In this document: positions 20,579 through 29,647 of the stretch, one piece after another
Layout: each line of letters starts with the position of its first letter
Position numbering within the stretch: the stretch's first letter is position 1
NCBI GenBank assembly: GCA_022561775.1
Contig: JADFQO010000008.1
Span: 1 to 64,000 of the forward strand
Direction: 5' to 3'
DNA length: 64,000 bases
From: Myxococcales bacterium
Lineage (GTDB): Bacteria > Myxococcota_A > UBA9160 > SMWR01
The notes under the pieces: model-generated
The model's input: the letters and a program-made list of their open reading frames with translations, nothing else
The model's database searches: none
What the model was told of the DNA's origin: nothing
Made by a program: the position numbers and the translations under genes

Positions 20579-21517
20579 TCAATGATTCTTTGCTGGCGCG
20601 GGGGCGGAGAGTTCGACCGGTTGGACGATCCCGCTTGCCTCCTCCCACGCGCGTCGAATTGCGAAGTCGCGATCGAATTTGAACAAGAAGGGGATCGACA
20701 TCTCTTCGAAAGCTCCGTCGCGCTCGAGATCAGCTGCAGCCAGGGTCTCTTCGAGGGATTTTCCGGCCGCAGCGGATTCCCTCGCGAACTCCGCGAGTTC
20801 AGCGATAAAGCGCTGAAACTCGAGCAGACCGGCCCGATCTGTCACGGGGCCGTGGCCCGGAATGACTTTATCAAAGTTTAGGGCGAGCACTCGGTCGAGC
20901 GTCTCCGCCCACTGTTGTACCGAGCCACCCGCCTCGAGATCGATGTTCGGATAACGGCGATTGAAGAAGAGATCGCCCGCGTGGAGGACGCGATCTTCGA
21001 CGAAGAGCACCACGAGGTCGCCTCCTGTGTGGCCGCGTCCCAGGTAGAAGGAGCGGATCGTCTTGCCGCCGATCCTCAATTCGTGCCTGTCTGTGAACAG
21101 CTCGTTGGGAGCAGACCCTGCGGCTGAACCCTCCCAGAAGGCCGGGTCGAACCGCTCGAGATAGGCGCGGGTGCGCTCCGTCGCCACGATGCGCGTCCCA
21201 ATCGGCCAGGCCGGGTTACCGTGGGTGTGATCCGCGTGATAGTGGGTATTGACGACAGCCTGGGTGGGTCCGCCGCCGAGCCTCTCGGCGAGATCCAGGA
21301 TGCGCCGACCCTGAATCGGAAACGCCATCGTATCGACGATGACCGCCCCGCTCTGGGTCCGAAGCACAGCGACGTTTCCACCGACACCGTAGATTACGTG
21401 GACCGAGTCGCTCACGGCATCGTGGTCGAGAAAGGTGATCCGATTGTAGAGGTAGACAGCCAGCAACCCCGCCAGTGCGGTCAGAACAGCGGCGATCACG
21501 CCGACTTTGCGACCCAC
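20579..21517 (-). CDS. MBL-fold metallohydrolase
   Basis: VVNTHYHADHTHGNP, YLGRGHTGGDLVVLF, VIPGHGPVTDR. Confidence 0.9.
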   Translation of the reverse strand: MGRKVGVIAAVLTALAGLLAVYLYNRITFLDHDAVSDSVHVIYGVGGNVAVLRTQSGAVIVDTMAFPIQGRRILDLAERLGGGPTQAVVNTHYHADHTHGNPAWPIGTRIVATERTRAYLERFDPAFWEGSAAGSAPNELFTDRHELRIGGKTIRSFYLGRGHTGGDLVVLFVEDRVLHAGDLFFNRRYPNIDLEAGGSVQQWAETLDRVLALNFDKVIPGHGPVTDRAGLLEFQRFIAELAEFARESAAAGKSLEETLAAADLERDGAFEEMSIPFLFKFDRDFAIRRAWEEASGIVQPVELSAPAPAKNH

Positions 21518-21615
21518 ATTCCCCCCAGAGAGTGCACTGGAATTATACGCCGCGGCCGGTTCGCCGCACTGCGGGCGGCGCTCTCGTTGTAAGACGAGAA
21601 GGTCGGGACGCTACT

Positions 21616-22893
21616 TCAGGTGTCCGTACGCAGGGGGTGGGGTTTGCCGAAGAGCCAACCCTGCCCGAAGGGAATCCCGAGGCGATCGAGGGTTTCGAGT
21701 TCTTCCAGTTTGCCGAGCCCTTCGCCGATGATGCGCGCGCCGATCTTCTCCGACACCGCGTGCAGGGCCCGCAGCAGCTCCTGACGGTTCAGGTCCTCGT
21801 CGATTCCAGCCACGAACGCTCGATCGACCTTCACGAACTCGGGAGACAGCTCGATTACCGATTCGAGGCTCGCGTAACCCGAGCCCACATCGTCCATCGC
21901 AATCTGGAAACCGAGATTCCCGTAGTAGTCACGAATCTCGCGGAAGATATCGAAGTTCGAGATCGATTCCTGCTCGGAGATTTCGAGCACAAGGTCGGTG
22001 GGGGCAAGCCCGCAGCCGTCAAGCGTCCGGCGCAAGGCCTCAGAACGGAAATTTGGATCGTAGATGGTCGTCGGGCGGATGTTGAGAAAGAGCTTCGCGC
22101 CACTCGGGAAGTCCCTGGCACCGTCGAGACCGCTCATCCTGCAAAGGCGATCGAGCTGGAATATGAAGTCCTCTTCGCTCGCACTCCTGAACAACGCATC
22201 GGGCGAGTGGAACTCCGAGCCTTCCGGCCCGCGCGCGAGGGCTTCGTATCCGAATACCGTCCGCGTCGAGACGTCCACGATCGGCTCATAGACGGAGCGA
22301 ATCCTACCCTCGATTACCAACTCGAAGAGTTTCTGCCGGCGTCGCCGAGCGCGGATCTTCTCGTTGAGCGCGGCGTCGGTGCGCGCTTGTTCCATCGCCT
22401 CTCCAATCTGTGTTTCTGCGCCCTTCGTGGGGTTGCAAAGGGCTGCCGCGGTGCCGATTGGAAGGCTCGGGGCCGTCTTCAGATGGGGGTATCCGATTCC
22501 CGTGCCCCGCGCCTTCAGGCCCTGGGCGAGAGCACCGTGAAGATCGGGAAGCTCTTGGCTGTAGAAGTCCGTCTCCGTGAGATCGCGAAACAGAAAAACC
22601 ATGATCTCGTTGCGACCGGTCTCACCCGCGAGAATCAGGTCACTGATCCCCAGACGCTCGCCAATCAGTTGCTCCACGACCTCTCGGAGCGACCGCATCG
22701 CCCCGAGACGCGCCGCGCCGCCGAAACGGTGTTCGATGTCGGAAAACGCGGCGGCGTCGATTACGAGGACACCCAGCGCTCCGTGGTCGGTGAAGTGCTC
22801 GACGATCTTGCCGAGCGAAGCTCCGATCGAGGGCAGCGCCGTCTCGGGCTTGGGTGACACCGAAAAGGGCAGAAGGTCATCCGGCTCCGACAT
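21616..22893 (-). CDS. EAL-domain protein with degenerate GGDEF-like N-terminal region
   Basis: GYEALARGPEG, LVLEISEQES, DDVGSGYASLESV, VKVDRAFV; GRNEI at the GGDEF position. Confidence 0.85.
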   Translation of the reverse strand: MSEPDDLLPFSVSPKPETALPSIGASLGKIVEHFTDHGALGVLVIDAAAFSDIEHRFGGAARLGAMRSLREVVEQLIGERLGISDLILAGETGRNEIMVFLFRDLTETDFYSQELPDLHGALAQGLKARGTGIGYPHLKTAPSLPIGTAAALCNPTKGAETQIGEAMEQARTDAALNEKIRARRRRQKLFELVIEGRIRSVYEPIVDVSTRTVFGYEALARGPEGSEFHSPDALFRSASEEDFIFQLDRLCRMSGLDGARDFPSGAKLFLNIRPTTIYDPNFRSEALRRTLDGCGLAPTDLVLEISEQESISNFDIFREIRDYYGNLGFQIAMDDVGSGYASLESVIELSPEFVKVDRAFVAGIDEDLNRQELLRALHAVSEKIGARIIGEGLGKLEELETLDRLGIPFGQGWLFGKPHPLRTDT

Positions 22894-23061
22894 GCACCCT
22901 GCATCGGCACTCGGGGCCAGCTCGTTGAGTGCGCGCGGTCACAGCCGCGCCCCACCCCGTCCGCCGACCTTCGCTGCGGGCTCTCGGTTTTCGGTTGATG
23001 GGGAAATCGTTAGCGAAATCGGATAGTTCCGCAGCCTGCAGCCAAGCGCTGAGGATCCGCC

Positions 23062-23622
23062 CTAATGGACTCCCCGAGTCGCGACGAGAGTCGACGGCTC
23101 GATCCCGAGGCCGCGGACGACGTGCTCCCACATCTCGGATGGCGCGACGTCGAAGACGGCTTTTTCGCAGACGGGAGCTGTGATCCAGGAGCCCTCCACG
23201 AGTTCGCTTTCGAGTTGCCCCGGCCCCCAGCCCGCATACCCGAGCAACACGCGAATCCTGTCGGGCGGATCGCTCGCGATGCCTCGGAGCACGTCGAGCG
23301 AACCCGCAAAGCACAAGCCCGGTTGGATCTGGGTGACATCCTCGCCTCGCTCGAGGCGCTCCTCCGAGCCGAACAGCACCCAGCCCGTCTGAGGCTGAAC
23401 GGGGCCGCCCCAGTTGATCTCCCAACCCGGGTCACCCCGCCATTCGATCTCGAGCGTCGAACACAACACGGGAGCCGTGATGTCGGTCGAGCGATTCAGT
23501 ACGACCCCAAAGCTGCCGGTTTCATCGTGGTGGATCACCAGGATGACCGCCCGTCGGAAATTCGGATCCATCAGCTGGGGCATCGCCACCAGCAGGCCCG
23601 GAGCGAGAGCAGATTCCGACAC
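23062..23622 (-). CDS. YqgE/AlgH family protein
   Basis: LAPGLLVAMPQLMDPNFRRAVILVIHHDETGSFGVVLNR; LLGYAGWGPGQLESEL. Confidence 0.92.
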   Translation of the reverse strand: MSESALAPGLLVAMPQLMDPNFRRAVILVIHHDETGSFGVVLNRSTDITAPVLCSTLEIEWRGDPGWEINWGGPVQPQTGWVLFGSEERLERGEDVTQIQPGLCFAGSLDVLRGIASDPPDRIRVLLGYAGWGPGQLESELVEGSWITAPVCEKAVFDVAPSEMWEHVVRGLGIEPSTLVATRGVH

Positions 23623-23653
23623 GAGCGAAAGAATAGCAGCCGGTGAGGTGCCG

Positions 23654-23712
23654 CCAGACGAGGCCGAATCGGCCTTGTCGCCGCAAAGCGAATCCGAAGG
23701 ATTCGCCGGCCA
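23654..23712 (-). repeat. Two-hairpin repeat, copy A1
   Basis: ccagacgaggccgaatcggccttgtcgccgcaaagcgaatccgaaggattcgccggcca. Confidence 0.9.
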
Positions 23713-24557
23713 TGCTCCCAAGCAGCCCACGGACGCTGTACGTTGCCCGCGTGATTACTCGACGCAGCGCGCTGGCCCTCGCGTTCGCCTCGCTGGCCGT
23801 CGGAGCGTTGGTTGCGGTTCGACCTTTGGCGAGCAGCAGCGGTCGATTTGCCGGCGCGCTCGGATTTGAAACCTTCCTCGCGATGCTCGCGCTGGCGTTC
23901 GCGGCGCGTTCACCACTCGGGATCGGAGAGAGGCTGGGCCTCGGGCCGAGCAAACTTTCGCGGGGTGCACTGGCGCTGCTCGCGCTCGGAACCCTCGCTC
24001 TGAGTTACTCGCTCGATGGCATCTACCAGCTCATCGAGCTGCCGGACGGCGGCGCGCTCTTTGAATTCGAGTCCGAACTCGCCGGAGTCCGCGGCGGAAC
24101 GCTCGCCTTCGCGCTGCTAAGCTACGCGCTGGTACCGGGTATCGCCGAAGAACTCCTCTGCCGCGGTCTGGTACAGCGCGGCCTCCAATCCCGAGCTGGA
24201 CCGGCACCTGCGATTTTGCTCGCTTCACTGTTCTTCGGCGCGCTCCACGTGGATCCGGTCCACTCGGCGTTCGCCGCGATTCTCGGGCTCTATCTGGGCA
24301 CCATCGCATACCTGGCGGGAAGCGTGCGGGCCTCGATGGGCTGCCATATCGCGAACAACATCGCCGCCGTCCTCGGCGCGGCCGCCACCCCAGGATTCGG
24401 GCCGGTGCCGACGCCGTCCCTGGTCGTCGCCGCAGCCTTTTCGCTGGGGGTAATCGGATGGCTCTTGCGCGCTCACAGACCCGCAGCCTTCGCCCAGATC
24501 CCGAAAAAAGAGCGCCCATGGGAGCTACAGAAGAGGGACGGATTGGACGACTCGTAG
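23712..24557 (+). CDS. CPBP family intramembrane metalloprotease
   Basis: EELLCRGLVQRGL and FFGALHVDPVHS motifs in a polytopic protein. Confidence 0.88.
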   Translation: MLPSSPRTLYVARVITRRSALALAFASLAVGALVAVRPLASSSGRFAGALGFETFLAMLALAFAARSPLGIGERLGLGPSKLSRGALALLALGTLALSYSLDGIYQLIELPDGGALFEFESELAGVRGGTLAFALLSYALVPGIAEELLCRGLVQRGLQSRAGPAPAILLASLFFGALHVDPVHSAFAAILGLYLGTIAYLAGSVRASMGCHIANNIAAVLGAAATPGFGPVPTPSLVVAAAFSLGVIGWLLRAHRPAAFAQIPKKERPWELQKRDGLDDS

Positions 24558-24593
24558 GGGGTTGACCCGAACCACGGCATCGAGGTAGATCGC

Positions 24594-25964
24594 GTGGCAA
24601 GCATTCCCTCGGTTCTCATACTGGACGACGGCGAGCTGGACGACGTCCAGAGGATCCTCGAGGAACTCCAGGTGGAATTCGGCCGCGTGAAGGGTGGTGC
24701 GATCGCACCCAACACGCCCCATCCCAAATTGCTGCTGATGGCGACTCCCCGACGGATATCTGCCGTTGCCGCGATCGACGACGCTTCTGGTGACGAGGAT
24801 CCGCCCGTTCGCGTCGTCGTAGTCGATCAGGACTCGAAAACGCTACGCGATCAGCTTCGCCAGGTCGGGTTCGACTACCTGGTGCGGCGCCCGGTGCACC
24901 CAGAAGCACTTCGGCTCCTGATCATGCACAGCCTCTACCGCGGAGAGGAGAAGCGGCGTGAGCCGCGAGTTGCCGTCGGGCTCGAAATTTCCTTCCAGAC
25001 CGGAGAGATCCCGAGACGCGCCACGCTGGTCGACCTATCGACCGGGGGCTGCCGGCTGATCTCCCCCTTCGAACTCGAAGTCGGCAAGCGGGTTCACGTA
25101 ACGCTGCCGGAGACCCTCGGTGCCACGGAATCGATCACGCTAGAGGGCGAGATCCTGCGCAGCAGCTACGACAAACGCATCGGCGAAGAAGGTATGTACA
25201 GCGCGGCGGTGCAATTCGAAAACCTGTCGAGTGACCTCCGGCACGAACTCGAGTGGGTCATCGAAGACAAAGTCGGTGGACCGCCAGCCCTGAATAACAC
25301 GTCCGAGTCTGCCCAGGGCGACGCAGGAGCAGACCCGTCGACGCCCCACACAAAGCCGACCTACACCGTCAAGCGCGCCGGGAAGCGGCGCCCGCTGCGG
25401 CGAACGCTCCTCGAAAAAGATTCGCTGGTTCTGAAATCGGACCCGCGCTCGGAAGGCGCCGTCCCCCCGACGACCAGCAACCCGACTTCGGAAGCGGCGG
25501 TCGAGCAGGAGCATTGCCCGCTCTCCATGCCGGTCGACATCAAGATGGCTCGGAAGGAGAGCCCGGCGCAGCAGCCCTCGACCTCGCACGATGATCGGCG
25601 CGCGACAGCGCGACACCCCTACACGGCAAGGGTCCCTGCCTTCGGAACCCGGGCGTTGCGGGTGCTCATCGGACGCGACATCAGCGTGGGCGGCATGCGA
25701 ATCGAGTCGAATCCGGATCTCGAAGTCGGAGACCGCCTGCACCTCGCGATCTACGGAAACGCGAGCGAAGAACCCTTCCTGGTCTGGAGCACGGTCTTGC
25801 GCGGCGATGGAAGGGGCGGAACGGCCGTAGCCTTCGATGCGGTTCACCCGAGTATCGCAAAGCAACTGGAAGCCCTGGTGGCGAGCCTTCCCTCAGTCGA
25901 ATCGCTTCACGATGACGAGGCCACCGCGATGGGAACCGTACTCACCGAAATCATGATCGAGTGA
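24594..25964 (+). CDS. Protein with N-terminal receiver-like region and two PilZ domains
   Basis: RREPRVAVGLEISFQ...DLSTGGCRL and RRATARHPYTARVPAF...DISVGGMRIES PilZ-type signatures. Confidence 0.82.
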   Translation: MASIPSVLILDDGELDDVQRILEELQVEFGRVKGGAIAPNTPHPKLLLMATPRRISAVAAIDDASGDEDPPVRVVVVDQDSKTLRDQLRQVGFDYLVRRPVHPEALRLLIMHSLYRGEEKRREPRVAVGLEISFQTGEIPRRATLVDLSTGGCRLISPFELEVGKRVHVTLPETLGATESITLEGEILRSSYDKRIGEEGMYSAAVQFENLSSDLRHELEWVIEDKVGGPPALNNTSESAQGDAGADPSTPHTKPTYTVKRAGKRRPLRRTLLEKDSLVLKSDPRSEGAVPPTTSNPTSEAAVEQEHCPLSMPVDIKMARKESPAQQPSTSHDDRRATARHPYTARVPAFGTRALRVLIGRDISVGGMRIESNPDLEVGDRLHLAIYGNASEEPFLVWSTVLRGDGRGGTAVAFDAVHPSIAKQLEALVASLPSVESLHDDEATAMGTVLTEIMIE

Positions 25965-26020
25965 CCGCCGAACCCTTCGGGTTCGCTTCGCGGCAATAAG
26001 GCCTGTCGGGTCTCGTCTGG
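25965..26020 (+). repeat. Two-hairpin repeat, copy A2a
   Basis: gaacccttcgggttcgc hairpin right after the PilZ gene stop codon; second hairpin degenerate. Confidence 0.8.
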
Positions 26021-26075
26021 CTGGCGAATCCTTCGGATTCGCTTGCGGCGTCGGGGCCTGTTCGGCCCCGTCTGG
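26021..26075 (+). repeat. Two-hairpin repeat, copy A2b
   Basis: ctggcgaatccttcggattcgcttgcggcgtcggggcctgttcggccccgtctgg. Confidence 0.9.
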
Positions 26076-26191
26076 CCCCAGCGGCGATCGCCGCGATCCC
26101 GTGCGCTGGCCCCCCTGTGCCGTCCGAGCGCGGCAGCGCGCTGCGCTCCTTTCCATTAGTCTCTCCCGATCACCCGATTTGGAGGAGCTCG

Positions 26192-26296
26192 ATGGCACGA
26201 AGCAAGAGCAAGCAGAAGATCAAGCGACACCAGCACAAGCTTCGGCGCAATCGCACGCTCGCCCGCAAGAAGGCCGCCAAAACCGCCAAGCGTTGA
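26192..26296 (+). CDS. Small basic protein, 34 aa: MARSKSKQKIKRHQHKLRRNRTLARKKAAKTAKR
   Basis: ATG-to-TGA frame with GGAGG at 26181-26185; below the ORF-track size cutoff. Confidence 0.6.
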   Translation: MARSKSKQKIKRHQHKLRRNRTLARKKAAKTAKR

Positions 26297-26409
26297 GCTG
26301 CGCGGCGTGGCACCACGCGGACCGCGCGCGCTCGATCGAATGGCTCGATCGAGCACACCGCGGCGCTGCCTTCGATCAACATCCCGCCGGCGCCTGGAGG
26401 CGGAAGTTC

Positions 26410-27027
26410 GTGCACCTTCAGTTCGACATCCAAGCAGCCGCGAAGGCGGCTCTCGTTGCGCTCGCGCTGCACCTGCCGGGCTGCGATCCGGCCGCGAGCG
26501 TTCCGGTCTGGGGGACGCTCCCGGAATTCAGCCTCATCAACCAGAGCGCCGAACCCTACGGGACCCGACAGCTCGAAGGCCGACCCTGGATCGCGGACTT
26601 CATCTTCACCCGCTGCCCGGGCCGCTGCCCGATGCTGACCCGCGAGATGTCGCGGCTCCAGACGGAGTTGCGCGGGCGCGGTTGGGATGACGTGATGTTG
26701 GTGAGCATCAGCGTGGATCCCGCGAGCGATACACCCGAAGCGCTGACCGCATACGCCACCAAGCACGGCGCGAAACAAGACGGCTGGCAGTTCCTGACCG
26801 GCACTCGGGACGGTATCTGGTCGCTCAGCGTCGACGGTTTCAAACTCGCCGTCGAGGAGATCGAAGACACGGGCGAAGGCCCGATCGTGCACAGCAACCG
26901 ATTCGTGCTCGCGGACGGGCAGCGCCGGATTCGCGGTTACTACGACGCCTTCGATGCGGACGATCGCGCCAAACTGTTGCGCGATCTCGAAATCGTCCGC
27001 GCGGAATCCGCGTCGGCGGCCCACTGA
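26410..27027 (+). CDS. SCO1/SenC family protein
   Basis: IADFIFTRCPGRCPMLTREMSRLQ (CxxxC), VSISVDPASDTPE, VHSNRFVLAD; GTG start chosen. Confidence 0.85.
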   Translation: MHLQFDIQAAAKAALVALALHLPGCDPAASVPVWGTLPEFSLINQSAEPYGTRQLEGRPWIADFIFTRCPGRCPMLTREMSRLQTELRGRGWDDVMLVSISVDPASDTPEALTAYATKHGAKQDGWQFLTGTRDGIWSLSVDGFKLAVEEIEDTGEGPIVHSNRFVLADGQRRIRGYYDAFDADDRAKLLRDLEIVRAESASAAH

Positions 27028-27084
27028 CTCGCGAATCCTCCGGATCCGCTTTGCGGCGGCGGGACATGCCCGGCCCCATCATGG
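27028..27084 (+). repeat. Two-hairpin repeat, copy A3a
   Basis: ctcgcgaatcctccggatccgctttgcggcggcgggacatgcccggcccc directly after the sco stop. Confidence 0.8.
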
Positions 27085-27132
27085 TTGGCGAACCCTTCGG
27101 GTTCGCTTGCGGCGTCACACGACCTACGGCTG
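27085..27132 (+). repeat. Two-hairpin repeat, copy A3b (truncated)
   Basis: ttggcgaacccttcgggttcgcttgcggcgtcac. Confidence 0.75.
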
Positions 27133-27270
27133 GTCGAACTCCTCTGCGGGAGCCGCTGCTCGGGTGCGCTGACGGGAGGCCCTTTCCCCCGGCTCCCCAA
27201 AGCAGACTCCAAGTGCTGAATGGTGTGCTCAACACCGTCCCCAGTTGAATTGATCGCGCGCGCACCTGCG

Positions 27271-27324
27271 AGCGATATGGGTTTTGAGCGAGTAGCTCTT
27301 GCGTCCTGGCTTCTCGGGAATCGG
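27271..27324 (+). repeat. Dispersed repeat C, copy 1
   Basis: gggttttgagcgagtagctcttgcgtcctggcttctcgggaatcgg; close match to 32775-32828. Confidence 0.75.
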
Positions 27325-27331
27325 CCCGAGA

Positions 27332-28681
27332 TTAATTCCAGAGCCGCTCCCACCACTTTTTGTCGGCGGCCGGTTCGGGAGCTTCGAACTTCATCTTCGA
27401 GCGGATCATATTGATGTCCCAACCCGTGAGCGAAGCCAACGACTGCGCCTGCTTCTCCCAGCGCGCCGGGAGAGACTTGCGGTAGACGTCGGCCTGCTGG
27501 CAGGTCGAATCGCCCTGCCAGGAGTGGCGGAGCACGTAGCGCCCCTGGAAGTTGGTGCGATCGCCGGTTTCCTGGAAGACGAGGTCGTCCGGGAAGCGCT
27601 CGGCGTCGTAGCGAACGTGCAGACGCGTCACGAAGACGTCGCGCGCGTTGCTGGGTCCGCGTCGCAGCGGCTGCGGATCGCCCCCCGGCGGATCGTCCAG
27701 CCAGAAGACCCCGAGCCCCGCGAGTTCGTCGTGCGAGAGCGGATCCGCCGCGCACGGGTCGCACCAGTTCATGTCCCACGCGTACTCGACGAAGACCACA
27801 GGACCGCCTTCCTTGTCGGTCTGGGTGTCGAACATCGATTTGTAGAAGTCGCCGAATTCACCTTTCACGTAGACCGGGATGTCCATCCCGGTCGGCAGCT
27901 TGACGGTGCGGTAGTTGGTGGTCTCGACGCGGCCCTTGCGGGTGAGGGTGTAGACGAAGAGTTCCTGCGGGCCTTTTGCGTTCACGGTGCCGAGCCGGAT
28001 CGGCAGCATGAAGCGCGGCGTCTCGTAGGCGACCTGCAATGGGCGCAGGTAGGTGAAGCCGGCCTTCGCCTGTTCTTCGAGGTTCACCTTCGCCACGAAG
28101 AAGCGCATCTCTTGTTTGATGTAGCTGCCGAGTACGCTGGCGGCGCCGTCGGGTATCCGATAACCGTTTTGCCGCAGCCAGGTCTCGAGGCCGCTGCTCT
28201 CCTTCGCCGAGAGAATCAGGATGTCGTATTCGCCGACCGTGTAGCTGGCTTCGATGGTGACGCCGAGCGCGGCTGGCAAAGCGTTCATCACGACCCCGTC
28301 AACATCTGGGGACTTCAGCGCCATGCTCCTTTCGAGGTAATATCGGTCGATGCAAGGGTCCTCGTCGAAGTACTCGACCAGGCGCGGCGCCGTGTACGCA
28401 TCGAGGTGATCGATGACCGCCTTGTCGCCGACGTGGATCTGCTCGCGCTCGATGAAGGTAGGTACCGGCACCACCACCGCGAACTCGAGCGGATCGCCCT
28501 GGAAGTCGTTCGCCATCGTGAGGACCGTGCGGTCCCCGTCGCGAATCAACACCACCTGGGAGGATTCGTTGAAGAGCTTGGTGTCGGCCTTCGCGACGTA
28601 GAAGCCGCAAAACGCGGCCGCGCCGTCAACCCGCAGCGCCGCAACCAGGAAGCAGACTGCCCAGATCGCCTTTCTCAGCAT
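27332..28681 (-). CDS. DUF2330 family secreted protein
   Basis: Signal peptide then FCGFYVAKADTKLFNESSQVVLIRDGDRTVLTMANDFQGDPLEFAVVVPVP. Confidence 0.85.
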   Translation of the reverse strand: MLRKAIWAVCFLVAALRVDGAAAFCGFYVAKADTKLFNESSQVVLIRDGDRTVLTMANDFQGDPLEFAVVVPVPTFIEREQIHVGDKAVIDHLDAYTAPRLVEYFDEDPCIDRYYLERSMALKSPDVDGVVMNALPAALGVTIEASYTVGEYDILILSAKESSGLETWLRQNGYRIPDGAASVLGSYIKQEMRFFVAKVNLEEQAKAGFTYLRPLQVAYETPRFMLPIRLGTVNAKGPQELFVYTLTRKGRVETTNYRTVKLPTGMDIPVYVKGEFGDFYKSMFDTQTDKEGGPVVFVEYAWDMNWCDPCAADPLSHDELAGLGVFWLDDPPGGDPQPLRRGPSNARDVFVTRLHVRYDAERFPDDLVFQETGDRTNFQGRYVLRHSWQGDSTCQQADVYRKSLPARWEKQAQSLASLTGWDINMIRSKMKFEAPEPAADKKWWERLWN

Positions 28682-29513
28682 TGATTCTTCCTCCGTGATG
28701 ATGCTTTCGTGGAAAATCGCTCCACGCGTAACGGTCGCCCTGAAACAGCAGGTCCAACAGGGGAACCAGCGGCGCACAAATGACGAGCGACCAGATCAGT
28801 GCGTTGGTGTGGTAGAGCTCGAAGCGAATGAAGAGCGCTCCAGCGGCAACCAACGCAGCAAATGCGATGCGGCCCGCGCGCGAGTCCGGTGTCGTTCGGG
28901 GGTCGGAGATCATCAGGAACGCAAAGATCAGAAACGCGCCGCTTTTCATCGCGTGCAGCGGAATCGCGAGCGGGTCGCCGAGCCAGAGCGCCCGGCCGAA
29001 GAGCAGCACCGCATAGCTGCCGATAAACGCCCAGGTCACATCGCTCCGGCGCGCGCGCCAAAGCACCAGGGACCCGAACCCCGCCACCGCGAGGCCGAGC
29101 AGTGGCGCCGCACCCCACTGCCCCGCCGAAACCCAGGCGTCGTCGGTGAACAGCAGCACCCCCACCAACGCAAATGCCGTCGGATTGAAACAATGCTTCC
29201 CCCGGAACCGCAGTAGAAACTTGCTTGCGATCGCCAAGAAGCCGGCGAGCAGCGCCGTAGAAAGTGACGTCGTCCGCAAAAGCAAACCAAGCGAGAGCGC
29301 AGAAATCAGCGCGCTGCGCGGATCGAAGCTGGGGAGCTTCCACAATCGGGCGAAAACAAGCTGTGAGGCGAGCGCGGAAAAGGCCGCACCCAAAGCGATC
29401 ACCGGCCGAATCTCGAAATCCAGTCCAACTGCTCCGTGGGCGAGCAGCAAGACGAGAACCGCAATCTGAAAATGCCGCGGATCGCGAAGCGCTTCTGAAA
29501 TTTGAACACCCAT
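28626..29513 (-). CDS. RnfD/NqrB-like membrane protein (stand-alone)
   Basis: Polytopic; FRGKHCFNPTAFALV and FLMISDPRTTPDSRAGR typical of the RnfD/NqrB family. Confidence 0.8.
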   Translation of the reverse strand: MGVQISEALRDPRHFQIAVLVLLLAHGAVGLDFEIRPVIALGAAFSALASQLVFARLWKLPSFDPRSALISALSLGLLLRTTSLSTALLAGFLAIASKFLLRFRGKHCFNPTAFALVGVLLFTDDAWVSAGQWGAAPLLGLAVAGFGSLVLWRARRSDVTWAFIGSYAVLLFGRALWLGDPLAIPLHAMKSGAFLIFAFLMISDPRTTPDSRAGRIAFAALVAAGALFIRFELYHTNALIWSLVICAPLVPLLDLLFQGDRYAWSDFPRKHHHGGRINAEKGDLGSLLPGCGAAG

Positions 29514-29647
29514 CGCCCAGAACCCTACCCGATCAACGCCGGGGCCTCGGTAGAGACACCCAAAGCATTGAAGTCGTTCGCCAGCCCAATTGGCTCGGTG
29601 GGGTCCACGGCAGGGCACGCGGCGGAGTACCGGGCCGGCACGCGCCA

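Noticed and set aside
21475-22857. 460-aa plus-strand ORF opposite the EAL gene
   Set aside because: EAL-domain motifs on the minus strand explain the region.
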